The notes beneath the pieces are model-generated. The model worked only from the letters and a program-made list of their open reading frames with translations. It was not told the DNA's origin and ran no database searches. 64,000 nucleotides of DNA, taken from the NCBI GenBank assembly GCA_017305635.1, contig JAFKKF010000008.1, positions 248,001 to 312,000 of the forward strand, in the 5' to 3' direction. This document shows, piece by piece, positions 8,530 through 17,631 of the stretch. The DNA is from Hyphomicrobiales bacterium (lineage in GTDB: Bacteria > Pseudomonadota > Alphaproteobacteria > Rhizobiales > Kaistiaceae). A program made the position numbers and the translations under genes. The number at the start of each line of letters is the position of its first letter. Position 1 is the stretch's first letter.

Positions 8530-9477
8530 ATGACACGCGTCGGATTGATCGGAGCGGGAGTGGTGGGCTCGTCCTGGGCCCTCGTCTTCGCGCGCGCCGG
8601 CTTCGAAGTGACGGTGCACGACGCCGACCCGGCCTCCGCTGCACGGGTGCCGGACTTCGTGCGGCAGGCGCTCGCCGATTTCGAAGCGCAGGGCCTTTCG
8701 CCGCCGGAGCCAGCGGAAACGATCGCCGCCCGCGTCCACGTGGCGGCGGACGTCGCCGAGGCACTGGCGGGCATGGACTACGTCCAGGAGAGCGTGCCCG
8801 AGCGGCTCGCCGTGAAGACCGAGCTCTATCGGAAGCTCGACACGCTGGCGGATCCGCAGACGGTCCTCGGGAGCTCGACCTCGGGCCTGCCGGCCTCCGC
8901 CTTCACCGAGGGGATGGCGACGCGGCAGCGTTGCCTCGTGGTCCATCCGATCAATCCGCCGCATCTCATTCCCCTGGTCGAGATCGTGCCGGCGCCATGG
9001 ACCGATCCCGACGCGGCGAGGCGTGCCGCCGAGCTGATGCGGAGCATCGGCCAGACGCCGATCCGGGTCCGGCGCGAGATCAACGGCTTCGTGGTCAATC
9101 GCCTGCAGAGCGCGCTCCTCTCGGAGGCGTTCCGCTTGGTGGAGGACGGCATCGTCAGCGCCGACGAGGTGGACAGCGCGGTTTCCGACGGGCTCGGTCT
9201 GCGCTGGTGCTTCATGGGGCCGTTCCAGACCATCGACCTCAATGCCAAAACCGGTGTCGCGGAATATTGCCGCAACCTCGGCCCGATGTATTACGGCCTC
9301 GCCAAGGAACAGTCGGACCCGCGTCCATGGGCGGAAGCGCTCGTCGCCGAGGTCGAGGATACGCTGCGCACGCATACGCCGGCACAGCAGATTCCGGCAC
9401 GCCAGAGGTGGCGCGACAATTACCTGGCGAAACTCGTCGACTTCAAGCGCCGGCAAGCGAAGGGCACGACGGGCTAG
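8530..9477 (+). CDS. 3-hydroxyacyl-CoA dehydrogenase family enzyme, L-gulonate 3-dehydrogenase (lambda-crystallin)-like
   Basis: A 315-residue protein with an N-terminal Rossmann fold (GLIGAGVVGSSWALVFARAG, and acidic D after beta 2, so NAD is likely). The catalytic block VVHPINPPHLIPLVEIV is near residue 140, and NGFVVNRLQSALLSEA opens the helical C-terminal domain. The size, and the absence of the hydratase half found in FadB, fit the lambda-crystallin/L-gulonate 3-dehydrogenase group; carnitine dehydrogenase is a close alternative. Its place after a lactonase in a sugar-uptake operon favours a sugar-acid substrate. Confidence 0.8.
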   Translation: MTRVGLIGAGVVGSSWALVFARAGFEVTVHDADPASAARVPDFVRQALADFEAQGLSPPEPAETIAARVHVAADVAEALAGMDYVQESVPERLAVKTELYRKLDTLADPQTVLGSSTSGLPASAFTEGMATRQRCLVVHPINPPHLIPLVEIVPAPWTDPDAARRAAELMRSIGQTPIRVRREINGFVVNRLQSALLSEAFRLVEDGIVSADEVDSAVSDGLGLRWCFMGPFQTIDLNAKTGVAEYCRNLGPMYYGLAKEQSDPRPWAEALVAEVEDTLRTHTPAQQIPARQRWRDNYLAKLVDFKRRQAKGTTG

Positions 9478-9537
9478 TCTCGCCTGGTGTCTGCGGCGGA
9501 GTATGGCAGTCGGCCTTGCGATATCGGCGACGCGAGC

Positions 9538-9558
9538 GACCGCGGGCTAGGCGCGGTC
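9538..9558 (+). terminator. Possible terminator hairpin after the first sugar operon
   Basis: A perfect 7-bp stem GACCGCG / CGCGGTC with a 7-base loop, followed by TCTTGAG. It lies 60 bases after the last gene of the operon. The T-run is weak, so factor-independent termination is uncertain. Confidence 0.4.
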
Positions 9559-9692
9559 TCTTGAGAATTCATGCCGGCCACAGCCGGATGAGGCCCCGAT
9601 TTCGAGATCCAGGAGGCGTCCCAGTCGACGCCGCTTGCTCGTCCCCCTTGGGCACGCTAGCTGGCTGTCGAGCGCAGGATTGGGGCACGAGA

Positions 9693-10604
9693 TCAGGTCA
9701 CTCGTGCCCCGCCGAGATTGCTGGCCGGACTGGTCACTAGACCAAGAAAGTTATCAAGAACCTTTGAACGGTCGCCCTTCCGATGGGCCAGAGCCATCTC
9801 GGCACAGGGTGGAGAATCGCTGATATCCAGATACCTCACGCCTTTCCGTTGCAGAACCTTGATCGAGGCGGGCTGCAGCGAGACACCCATACCAGCAGCG
9901 ACCAAGGCGAGCGCAGTTTGGGAAGTCTCGACGTCTTGACTGGGAGCCAAGGTAAAACCTCCCAATTCCAGGCAGAGTTGAGCGACCGAGTCGAAATATT
10001 TTGGCGACAGCCAGCGCGGGAAGAAGATCATCGGCAGGTCGGCGAAATCCTTGAAGCGGATCCGCGTGCGTCCGGCGAGGGAATGGCTCTCCGGAACGAC
10101 CGCCACCAATCGCTCCCGCGCGATGGTGATGGTCTCTATGCCCGGTTCGTCGATGGGTCCGCGCAGTATGGCGACGCGCACGCGATCGTCCTTCAGTGCC
10201 TCGATCAGGCTCGCGCCACCGAGGTGGCGCAGCGTGAGCCGGATATCGGGGTATTTTTCGCGGAAACGCGGCACGAGGTACGGAACGATCCGCAGATCGG
10301 CTGGCGCGGCATAGCCGATAAACAGTTCGCCGACCTTTCCGGCAGCGCTCGCCTTGGCGCTGGAAACGGCCCGCTCCATCTCCTCCAGCACAACCCGGGC
10401 ACGGTCTAGGAACGCGCGCCCCGCGTCGGTCATTGCAACCGTTCGGCGGTTGCGGGCGAGAAGCAGTACTCCAACCTCGGATTCGAGCTTCTGCATCTGC
10501 TGGGTCAGCGATGGCTGGGAAAGATGCAGCCGCTGCGCTGCGCGAGCGAAATGAAGCTCTTCGGCAAGGGTCACGAAGTAGCGAAGCCGGCGGGAGTCGA
10601 TCAT
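9693..10604 (-). CDS. LysR-type transcriptional regulator
   Basis: A 303-residue protein with the classic N-terminal helix-turn-helix (LRYFVTLAEELHFARAAQRLHLSQPSLTQQMQKLE) and a substrate-binding domain from about residue 90 (GELFIGYAAPADLRIVPYLVPRFREKYPDI). The domain and the HFARAA wording resemble the CynR/CbbR/BenM side of the family. It is divergent from the hydantoinase cluster, and an ATAGG-N5-CCTAT repeat overlaps its own start codon. It probably activates the cluster in response to a pathway intermediate and represses itself, as is usual for the family. Confidence 0.92.
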   Translation of the reverse strand: MIDSRRLRYFVTLAEELHFARAAQRLHLSQPSLTQQMQKLESEVGVLLLARNRRTVAMTDAGRAFLDRARVVLEEMERAVSSAKASAAGKVGELFIGYAAPADLRIVPYLVPRFREKYPDIRLTLRHLGGASLIEALKDDRVRVAILRGPIDEPGIETITIARERLVAVVPESHSLAGRTRIRFKDFADLPMIFFPRWLSPKYFDSVAQLCLELGGFTLAPSQDVETSQTALALVAAGMGVSLQPASIKVLQRKGVRYLDISDSPPCAEMALAHRKGDRSKVLDNFLGLVTSPASNLGGARVT

Positions 10605-10617
10605 AGGTTTTGCCTAT
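10603..10617. promoter_or_regulatory. Probable LysR-box overlapping the regulator start codon
   Basis: ATAGG-TTTTG-CCTAT is a perfect 5-bp inverted repeat of the T-N11-A class bound by LysR-type regulators. Flanking bases extend the symmetry (TC...CA). It sits between the divergent LysR gene and the hydantoinase operon. Confidence 0.55.
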
Positions 10618-10675
10618 CAATGAACGCTGAACTTCGTATTGGACATATCAGATGACCGAAAGGACTATCAACATC

Positions 10676-12154
10676 ATGCACGCAGAACCATCCGGTCCTG
10701 AACTGCTCGACATGGCGATCTGCGGGGGCACGGTTGTCACCGCCACCGACACCGTTCGATGCGATGTCGGGATCAAGGATGGCAAAGTCACCGTTCTGGA
10801 ACGGGGTCTCGAACGCCGGGCCGCCAAGACCATCCGTGCCGACGGCAAGCTGGTTCTCCCGGGCGGCATCGACGCGCACTGCCACCTGGACCAGCAGTCG
10901 CCAACCGGCCTCCGCCACGCCGACGATTTCTATTCGGGCACGCGGTCGGCAGCTGGCGGCGGCACCACCACGATCATTCCCTTCGCCAACCAGAAGAAGG
11001 GCGAACCGCTGCGTGCCGCGGTAGAGGCCTACCAGGCGCGCGCCCGCGGTCGCGCTGTCGTCGACTACGCGTTCCACATGATCGTCTCCGATCCGAACGA
11101 GCAGGTGATCGGGCAGGAGCTCCCTTCGCTGATCCGCGAAGGCTACACATCGTTCAAGGTCTTCATGACCTACGACGCGTTGCGTCTCAGCGACAGGCAG
11201 ATGCTGGACCTGCTTTCGCTGTCGAACCGCGAGCGGGCGCTGCTCATGGTTCACGCCGAGAACCATGACTGCATCGAGTGGCTCACCGATGCGCTGAAGA
11301 ATGCGGGCAACACCGAGCCGCGCTTCCACGCGGTCGCCCATTCGGCGATCGCCGAGAGCGAGGCGACCTATCGCGCCATCAGCCTGGCCGAGGTCGCCGG
11401 CGCTTCTGTGATGATCGTGCACGTCTCGTCGGGGCGGGCGCTCGAGGAGATCGAGCGGGCGCAGCGCCGCGGGCTTCGGGTGTTCGCTGAAACCTGCCCG
11501 CAATACCTGGTGCTCACCGCAGATCATCTCGACTGCTGCGGCTTCGAGGGCGCGAAGTTCGTGTGCAGCCCGCCGCCGCGCAAGGGCGAAGACCAGGAGG
11601 CGCTTTGGGGTGGTCTGGACCGCGGCGCGCTACAGATATTCTCGTCCGATCATGCCCCCTATCGCTATGACGGACCGACCGGAAAGAAGGCAGGCGGCGA
11701 CCGCGTGTCGTTCGACCGCATCGTCAATGGCGTACCCGGGCTCGAGACCCGCCTGCCGCTCCTCTTCTCGCGCGGCGTCCAGGGCGGCCGCATCGACCTG
11801 CAGCAATTCGTGGCGCTGACGGCCACCAATCCCGCCCGCCTCTACGGGCTCTATCCGCGCAAGGGGACGATCGCCGTCGGCTCGGATGCCGATATCGCGA
11901 TCTGGGATCCCGACCTCGACGTGACCATCACGCACGACAGGCTCCACGACGCGATGGACTACACCCCCTACGAGGGGATGACCGTCCGCGGCTGGCCCGT
12001 CGTCACGATCTCGCGCGGCGAAATCGTCGCCGAGGACGGTGAGGTGTCGACGGATGCCGGCCGCGGCCTTTTCCTTCTCGAGGACCGGATTCCCGGCGCG
12101 AAGACAGAGCGCTTCGCCGGGCGCCTCGAGTCCCGCAAGAATCCACTCCAATGA
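10676..12154 (+). CDS. Dihydropyrimidinase/hydantoinase
   Basis: A cyclic amidohydrolase of about 492 residues, the normal size. Metal and carbamylated-lysine motifs are in order: GGIDAHCHLDQ, SFKVFMTYDA (the Lys that is carboxylated), MVHAEN, IVHVSS and FSSDHAPY. The FSSDH and CSPPPR blocks are typical of D-hydantoinases/dihydropyrimidinases rather than allantoinase. ATG 10676 with GAAAGGAC upstream is preferred over ATG 10652. It opens hydantoins, dihydropyrimidines or similar cyclic ureides to N-carbamoyl amino acids. The next gene, 16 bases later, encodes a plausible N-carbamoyl hydrolase. Confidence 0.9.
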   Translation: MHAEPSGPELLDMAICGGTVVTATDTVRCDVGIKDGKVTVLERGLERRAAKTIRADGKLVLPGGIDAHCHLDQQSPTGLRHADDFYSGTRSAAGGGTTTIIPFANQKKGEPLRAAVEAYQARARGRAVVDYAFHMIVSDPNEQVIGQELPSLIREGYTSFKVFMTYDALRLSDRQMLDLLSLSNRERALLMVHAENHDCIEWLTDALKNAGNTEPRFHAVAHSAIAESEATYRAISLAEVAGASVMIVHVSSGRALEEIERAQRRGLRVFAETCPQYLVLTADHLDCCGFEGAKFVCSPPPRKGEDQEALWGGLDRGALQIFSSDHAPYRYDGPTGKKAGGDRVSFDRIVNGVPGLETRLPLLFSRGVQGGRIDLQQFVALTATNPARLYGLYPRKGTIAVGSDADIAIWDPDLDVTITHDRLHDAMDYTPYEGMTVRGWPVVTISRGEIVAEDGEVSTDAGRGLFLLEDRIPGAKTERFAGRLESRKNPLQ

Positions 12155-12170
12155 AAACCACTACGAGGAA

Positions 12171-12842
12171 ATGATGTACCAGCCAGTCCGCGAATTCTAC
12201 GAGTCCAAGGGCTTCGGTGGCCGCAAGGGTTTTGGGAGCCGCCCCGCGATCCTGGTCATCGACCTGGCGCGTGCCTGGATTGACGAGGGCTCGCCGCTCG
12301 GGTCGCGCAATCTGGAGCCTGTGGTCGAAAACACGGCAGTCGTCCTCGATGCGGCGCGCGCCAAGAATGTGCCGATCTTCTTCACCGTCATGGCCTTTGA
12401 CAAAGCCGGCGTCGAGACGGTCGGCCCGGTGGGAAAGAAGGTCTATAACCGCGTCAAGGACCGCTCCTTCACGCGCGGCACGCCGATGGTCGAGATCGAT
12501 CCGCGGCTCAATCGCCGCCCGGACGAGGTCATCATCGAGAAGCCGCGCGGCTCGGCCTTCTGGGAATCGCCGCTGCTCTCCTACCTGATCGGCCGCGACG
12601 TCGACACGGTGATCGTCACCGGCTGCAGCACCAGCGGGTGCGTGCGCTCGACTTCGGAAAGCGCCCACAACCTCAATTTCCACGCGATCGTCGCGGCCGA
12701 GGCGGTCGGCGACCGGCACCCGCTGGCCCACGAGGCCAACCTCACCGACATCGACCTCCGCTTCGCCGACGTGACGCCGGTTGCCGATGTCGTGAAGTAC
12801 CTTTCCGGCCTCTCGGCCGATGGCTTTGCGAAGGCGGGATAG
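12171..12842 (+). CDS. Isochorismatase-fold cysteine hydrolase, N-carbamoylsarcosine amidase-like
   Basis: A 223-residue protein. The catalytic triad of the family is visible: Asp in AILVIDLARAW, Lys in IIEKPRGSAFW and Cys in IVTGCSTSGCVRST. The VTGCSTSGCVR block is characteristic of N-carbamoylsarcosine amidohydrolases and related maleamate/ureide hydrolases. Start is ATG 12171 or 12174, after ACGAGGAA. Just downstream of a hydantoinase, it would release CO2 and NH3 from an N-carbamoyl amino acid, as in the N-methylhydantoin to sarcosine route. The true substrate is not shown by the sequence. Confidence 0.82.
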   Translation: MMYQPVREFYESKGFGGRKGFGSRPAILVIDLARAWIDEGSPLGSRNLEPVVENTAVVLDAARAKNVPIFFTVMAFDKAGVETVGPVGKKVYNRVKDRSFTRGTPMVEIDPRLNRRPDEVIIEKPRGSAFWESPLLSYLIGRDVDTVIVTGCSTSGCVRSTSESAHNLNFHAIVAAEAVGDRHPLAHEANLTDIDLRFADVTPVADVVKYLSGLSADGFAKAG

Positions 12843-12909
12843 CCGAGCAGACGGACCGTTCGACCGCTGGAGAGAGCGGCGAGAAGAATGCTCACAAAGG
12901 GAGAGTAGC

Positions 12910-13950
12910 ATGTCGAGAGATGGTGCATTTCAAGCTACGCGGCGCGGTTTGCTGAAGGGCGGCGCCGCGGCGATCCTGGGAATGGGGACCGCGCGCCTGC
13001 TGACCTTCGGCGAGGCGCACGCCGCCGAGACAGTCGCGATCCAGGAGCAGCTGGACTGGCTGATGAGCAACCAGCAGCTCGGCGATGTCGTCGCCAAGCG
13101 TCTTGGTTACTTCGAGGAGGAGGGGCTCAACGTCACGATCGTCCCCGGTGGTCCCCAGTTCAACGGCGTCCCCGCCGTCGCGTCCGGCCAGGCCATGATG
13201 GGCAACGTGTCCTCTAGCCCGCATATCATGCTGGCACGCGCGGGTGGCGTTCCGATCAAGTGCATCGCCGCCGGCTTCCAGCGGCATCCGTTCGCGTATT
13301 TCTCCCTTCCGCGGGCCCCGATCCACACCCCGGCCGACATGCGCGGCAAGCGCATCGGAACGCCGCAGGTCTCGGTCATCCTGCTGCGCGCCCTGCTGAA
13401 GGCGAATGGCATTCGCGAGGACGAGCTGGAGATCGTTCCGATCGGCAGCGAGCCCGGGCCGCTGCTCGCCGGCCAGGTGGACGCCATGACGTTCTGGGAG
13501 ACCGATCCGATCGTGAAGCCGCTGGGGCCCGATCGCATCGTGCTCCGCCTGTGGGACGCGGGCGTCAAGCTCTATGCGAGCCCGTACTACGTCTCGGACC
13601 AGACCCTCAAGGAGCAGCCCGACCGCGTGGCGGCCTTCATCCGCGCGGTCTCGCGCGGCTGGGCCTATGCCAAGGAGAATCCCGAAAAGGCGGTTGATCT
13701 CTACGTTGCGGAATACCCGACCTTCGACAAGGCGGCCGAGATGGAGCAGGTCGACCTTCTTCTCTCCTATGTCTTCAACGACGAGACGAAGGAGAATGGC
13801 TGGGGCACGATGCGGGAGGAGATCTGGGCCGATCAGCTCAAGACTTACGACGAGCTGGGACAGTTCGCCGATCGCAAGGCTCCGACGGTCGACGAGATGA
13901 TGACCCTCTCCATCCTAGAGGCGACGAAGGACAAGCGGCCGAAGCTCTAG
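12910..13950 (+). CDS. Substrate-binding protein of a nitrate/taurine/thiamine-precursor type ABC importer (NMT1/SsuA-like)
   Basis: A 346-residue protein with a twin-arginine signal: TRRGLLKGGAAAILGMGTAR, ending at HAAE near residue 40. The mature region has the NMT1/THI5-like pattern (QLGDVVAKRLGYFEEEGLNVTIVPGG, then DMRGKRIGTPQ, then PGPLLAGQVDAMTFWETDP). Members bind small anions, alkylsulfonates, aminopyrimidines or aromatic N-heterocycles. Tat export of the folded protein is notable but not rare in this family. It pairs with the ATPase at 15510 and permease at 16323. Confidence 0.88.
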   Translation: MSRDGAFQATRRGLLKGGAAAILGMGTARLLTFGEAHAAETVAIQEQLDWLMSNQQLGDVVAKRLGYFEEEGLNVTIVPGGPQFNGVPAVASGQAMMGNVSSSPHIMLARAGGVPIKCIAAGFQRHPFAYFSLPRAPIHTPADMRGKRIGTPQVSVILLRALLKANGIREDELEIVPIGSEPGPLLAGQVDAMTFWETDPIVKPLGPDRIVLRLWDAGVKLYASPYYVSDQTLKEQPDRVAAFIRAVSRGWAYAKENPEKAVDLYVAEYPTFDKAAEMEQVDLLLSYVFNDETKENGWGTMREEIWADQLKTYDELGQFADRKAPTVDEMMTLSILEATKDKRPKL

Positions 13951-13960
13951 CGCCGTCACG

Positions 13961-13987
13961 CCGGTGGCGCGCGAGCGGCGCCACCGG
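13961..13987 (+). other. Stem-loop after the binding-protein gene
   Basis: A perfect 10-bp stem CCGGTGGCGC / GCGCCACCGG (13961-13970 with 13978-13987) and a 7-base loop, located 10 bases after the stop codon. There is no T-run. As in the other two ABC operons here, it probably protects or limits the mRNA at the end of the binding-protein gene. Confidence 0.6.
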
Positions 13988-14007
13988 TCCCTCGTCGGAG
14001 TAGGCAG

Positions 14008-15507
14008 ATGCAGCAGACGACCGAGGTGACCTGTTTCCGGCGAGCGCGCTGGATCGTCGCCTGGAACGAAAGCGAAGGGCGCATCGGCTATCGGCGCGAC
14101 GGCGATCTCGCCTTCCGCGGCAATGAGATCGTGCATGTCGGCGGCACGTTCCCCGGGCATGTCGATCGCGAGGTCGACGCCTCTCGGTTCATGCTCCTGC
14201 CCGGGCTGATCAACATGCATCTTCACTCGACCGCCACGATGATCCGCAATGGGCTGAGCACCGATGGCGGCGGCTATCGATTTCCCTATTTCTACCTGAC
14301 CCAGCGGGTCCTGCCGCCGCTCGAGCGCGACAAGGTGGTCGCCACGAAGGCGACGCTGGCCCGCCTGCTGCTCGGCGGCACGACGACCACGATGGATTGG
14401 GTATCGCCCTATGACGGCTGGGTGGAGGCGCTCGCCGAGAGCGGCATCCGCGCCTATGCCGCGCCCGCCTACAATTCGGCTGCCGTGCGGATCACGCAGG
14501 ACCATGGCCTCGAATATGAATGGTTCGCCGACGATGGAGAGGCTGGCTTTCGCGCGGCGGCGGACGCCATGGACGCCGCGGAGCGTCATGACAGCGGCAG
14601 GCTTTCGGCGATGGTGGCGCCGAGCGAGCTCGAATGCTGCAGCGAGCGGCTGCTTCGCCAGAGCAAGGCGCTGGCCGATGAGACCGGTCGCCCGTTCCAG
14701 GTTCATGCGGCGGAGGCGGTCCGCGAATTCCTCGAGATTGCACGCCGCCACGGCATGACGCCGATCCAATGGTGCGCCCATCTCGGGCTGCTCGGCGAGC
14801 GTTCGGCGATCGGCCACGCGGTCTATCTCGACCATCATTCCAAGGTTGCATGGGCGACGGAGGGCGACCTGGACCTTCTCGCATCCTCCGGGACGACGGT
14901 GACGCATACGCCGACGGCATGGGCGGCGGTCGGCGACGGCCTCGAGACACTCGGCGGATATCTCCGCGCGGGCGTGAACGTCGCGATGGGCAACGACGCC
15001 TTTCCCCACGGGCTGATCGAGGAACTGAAGGTCGCGATCCTGGTCGGGCGGGTGAAGTCAGGCAAGGACGCGGGGACGCCGATCCATGCCGTCACGGATG
15101 GTTTCAGCCTCGGCCCGAAGGAGGTGCTTGAAGCGGCGACCGTCGGCGGGGCGCGCTATCTCGGGCGGCCCGACCTCGGCCGGCTCGCCGTCGGGTGCAA
15201 GGCCGATCTCTTCACCGTCGATGTCGAGCATCCGTTCATGATGCCGGACCACGATCCGGTCCGCAGCCTCGTCTATTCCGCCGGGCAAGCGGCGATACGC
15301 GACGTGTATGTCGACGGTCGGCAGATAGTGAAGGAACGCGAGCTGCTCACCATGGACATCGATGCGATCTCGCGGGAACTGATGCAGGCGCAGCGGCGCC
15401 TGATTGACGAGGTGCCCTCGCGGGACGGGAGTTTCGGGCGGAGCGCGACCGAGATCTGGCCGCTCTCCGTTCCAATGGATGAAGTTGCGGTATCGGGAGT
15501 ACATTGA
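14008..15507 (+). CDS. ATZ/TRZ-type amidohydrolase (heterocycle deaminase-like)
   Basis: A 499-residue metal-dependent hydrolase. Metal ligands are seen as HLH in LINMHLHST, His in FQVHAAEAV, His in AIGHAVYLD and Asp in GNDAFPHG. The C-terminal composite beta-sandwich ends with LGRLAVGCKADLFTVDV, the usual family close. This subfamily deaminates or dechlorinates N-heterocycles (cytosine, guanine, triazines, creatinine and the like). Inside an operon with hydantoinase, it could produce the cyclic ureide by deamination. The substrate is unassigned. It lies 20 bases after the stem-loop of the binding-protein gene. Confidence 0.85.
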   Translation: MQQTTEVTCFRRARWIVAWNESEGRIGYRRDGDLAFRGNEIVHVGGTFPGHVDREVDASRFMLLPGLINMHLHSTATMIRNGLSTDGGGYRFPYFYLTQRVLPPLERDKVVATKATLARLLLGGTTTTMDWVSPYDGWVEALAESGIRAYAAPAYNSAAVRITQDHGLEYEWFADDGEAGFRAAADAMDAAERHDSGRLSAMVAPSELECCSERLLRQSKALADETGRPFQVHAAEAVREFLEIARRHGMTPIQWCAHLGLLGERSAIGHAVYLDHHSKVAWATEGDLDLLASSGTTVTHTPTAWAAVGDGLETLGGYLRAGVNVAMGNDAFPHGLIEELKVAILVGRVKSGKDAGTPIHAVTDGFSLGPKEVLEAATVGGARYLGRPDLGRLAVGCKADLFTVDVEHPFMMPDHDPVRSLVYSAGQAAIRDVYVDGRQIVKERELLTMDIDAISRELMQAQRRLIDEVPSRDGSFGRSATEIWPLSVPMDEVAVSGVH

Positions 15508-15509
15508 GG

Positions 15510-16322
15510 ATGGGAGCAAACGCAGTCAACGGGGCGGCCAGCGCGGTGGCATTCGCCGCGCCCGCCGTGACTATGCGGGACATCAGCGTCGATTTCACGC
15601 GGGATCGGAACACGATCCGGGTCCTCAAGGACATCGACGTCGCCATACCGACCGAGGCCTTCATCGCCATGCTCGGGCCTTCCGGATGCGGGAAATCGAC
15701 GCTGCTGCGGGTGGTGTCCGACCTCGTGCGGCCTGCGAAGGGCAGCGTCAGCGTCTTCGGGAAGAGCGCGGTGGAGGCACGTCGCAACCGCGAGATCGGG
15801 TTTGTGTTCCAGGACGCCACGTTGCTTCCGTGGCGCACCGTGATCGACAATGTTCGGCTGCCCCTCGAAATCAAGGAGGGCGCGTCGCGGATCGCCGGCT
15901 CCTATTCGCCGGAGGAGATGCTGGCGCTGGTCGGTCTCGATGGCCGCCACAACGCCTATCCGCACGAGCTTTCCGGCGGAATGCGCCAGCGCGTCGCGAT
16001 CGCGCGCGCGCTGATCTGCCGCCCGCGCCTCCTGCTGATGGACGAACCCTTCGGGGCGCTCGACGAGCTGACGCGCGACAAGATGAACGAGGAACTGCTC
16101 CGGATCTGGCGGGAAACCCGCACGACGATCCTCTTCGTGACCCACAGCATCGCCGAGGCCACCTATCTCGGCCAGCAGGTGATGGTGATGGCAGCCAATC
16201 CCGGCCGGATCCGGGAGACGGTGCCGATCGATTTCGGGGATGACCGGAGCCCGGCCGTCCGCGACACGCCCCAATTCCTCGCCTACACGGCGCGCCTGCG
16301 TAGGCTGCTGGAGGCGCATTAG
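15510..16322 (+). CDS. ABC transporter ATP-binding protein (NitT/TauT family)
   Basis: A 270-residue single-domain ATPase with Walker A GPSGCGKSTLLR, Q-loop VFQDATLLPWRTV, signature [15 protein letters not shown], Walker B LLLMDEPFGALDE and H-loop VTHSIAEA. The PWRTV and FGALDELTR blocks place it in the SsuB/TauB/NrtD group. ATG 15510 starts just after the stop of the amidohydrolase, and the permease start abuts its stop. It is part of the 12910 importer. Confidence 0.92.
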   Translation: MGANAVNGAASAVAFAAPAVTMRDISVDFTRDRNTIRVLKDIDVAIPTEAFIAMLGPSGCGKSTLLRVVSDLVRPAKGSVSVFGKSAVEARRNREIGFVFQDATLLPWRTVIDNVRLPLEIKEGASRIAGSYSPEEMLALVGLDGRHNAYPHELSGGMRQRVAIARALICRPRLLLMDEPFGALDELTRDKMNEELLRIWRETRTTILFVTHSIAEATYLGQQVMVMAANPGRIRETVPIDFGDDRSPAVRDTPQFLAYTARLRRLLEAH

Positions 16323-17123
16323 ATGGTTGCCGACACGATGCAGTCGATCGCTCCCCGCTTCAAATGGTCGTCGGTGTTCCTATCCTATCCGGCCCTCCTC
16401 ACGTTGATCGTCATCGTGGCGGTATGGGAAGGCGCGATCCGATTCTTCCACGTGCCCGACTACATCGCGCCGGCGCCGTCGGTCGTCGCGCTCGAACTGG
16501 TGCGACAGCTTCCGAACCTTGCCGTCAACGTCGTGCCGACATTGCTCGAGGCGTTGGGCGGCTTCGCCATCGGCAACCTCAGCGCGGTGCTGATCGCGGT
16601 TGCGATGGTGCGCAGCCCGTTCGTCGAGAAGTGCTTCTACCCGATCGCGGTCTTCATCCAGAGCGTGCCAATGTTGGCGATCGCGCCGATCCTGGTACTC
16701 TTGTTCGGCACCGGTTACACGCCAAAGGTGACCGTCGCGGCGCTGATCTGCTTCTTCCCGACACTCGTCAACATGGTGCGCGGGCTGAAGGCGATCAATC
16801 CGCAAGCCTTCGAGCTCATGCGCGTTCTTTCCGCGTCGAATTCCGAGATCTTCTTCAAGCTCAGGCTGCCGAGCTCGCTGCCTTTCCTGTTCGCCGCGCT
16901 GAAGGTGACGGCGCCGAGCGCGATGATCGGCGCGATCGTCGGCGAATGGATCGGGTCGCGCTATGGCCTCGGCGCCATGATCCTCGAGGCGACCTACAAC
17001 TTCCGGGCCCCGATGCTCTACGCCACCATCTTCGTGGCGACGAGCATCGCCATGGCGTTGTTCGGAATCGTCGGCCTGGTGGAGCGGCGCATCATTCGCT
17101 GGCGCGTCGGCGACGTCTATTGA
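16323..17123 (+). CDS. ABC transporter permease (SsuC/TauC type)
   Basis: A 266-residue membrane protein with about six spans. The family coupling loop is PQAFELMRVLSASNSEIFFKLRLPSSLPFLFAALKVTAPSAMIGAIVGEW (roughly residues 158-205), with the EAA-like motif around LRLPSSLPF. It starts immediately after the ATPase stop codon. It forms the channel for the substrate of the B cluster. Confidence 0.92.
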   Translation: MVADTMQSIAPRFKWSSVFLSYPALLTLIVIVAVWEGAIRFFHVPDYIAPAPSVVALELVRQLPNLAVNVVPTLLEALGGFAIGNLSAVLIAVAMVRSPFVEKCFYPIAVFIQSVPMLAIAPILVLLFGTGYTPKVTVAALICFFPTLVNMVRGLKAINPQAFELMRVLSASNSEIFFKLRLPSSLPFLFAALKVTAPSAMIGAIVGEWIGSRYGLGAMILEATYNFRAPMLYATIFVATSIAMALFGIVGLVERRIIRWRVGDVY

Positions 17124-17151
17124 TTGTCTTACTGAAGGGAAGGAACGCCTG

Positions 17152-17613
17152 ATGAGCTTCGATGCGGTACTGGCGGAAAAGAAGATCGAGCTGCCGCAGG
17201 CAATGGCGCCGCGCGTGAAGATCCGGCCTTTCGTGCGCGCGGGCAACGTCATCCACCTTTCGGGACAGGTCTGCCAGTGGAACGGCGAGATCAGGTATGT
17301 CGGTAAGCTCGGACAGGAATTCGGCATCGACGAGGGGTACCAGGCGGGACGCCTCTGTTCGCTCAACCTTGTCGCGCAGCTTCGCCGCGCCCTCGGTGGC
17401 AGCCTCGATTCGGTCGTGCAATGCATCCGCATCGGAGGCTATGTGAATTCCATGCCGACGTTCTCGGATCAGGCGAAGGTCATCAACGGCTGCTCCGAGG
17501 TGATGACCGAGATATTCGGCGAGGCCGGGGAACATGCGCGCACGGCAATCGGGGTTGCCGTGCTTCCGTTCAATGCGGCTGTCGAGGCCGACGCGATCTT
17601 CGAGGTGCGCTAG
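17152..17613 (+). CDS. RidA/YjgF family protein
   Basis: A 153-residue protein with the RidA fold signatures VIHLSGQVCQWNGE and the C-terminal RTAIGVAVLPFNAAVEADAIFEV, which contains the conserved Arg and Glu of the active pocket. It belongs to the longer branch (about 150 residues, against 128 for canonical RidA). Members hydrolyse imines/enamines or act as deaminases in aromatic and pyrimidine catabolism (RutC-like). In this operon it may remove a reactive imine produced from the heterocycle. Confidence 0.88.
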   Translation: MSFDAVLAEKKIELPQAMAPRVKIRPFVRAGNVIHLSGQVCQWNGEIRYVGKLGQEFGIDEGYQAGRLCSLNLVAQLRRALGGSLDSVVQCIRIGGYVNSMPTFSDQAKVINGCSEVMTEIFGEAGEHARTAIGVAVLPFNAAVEADAIFEVR

Positions 17614-17631
17614 CGCGGCGGGATTTGCGGG

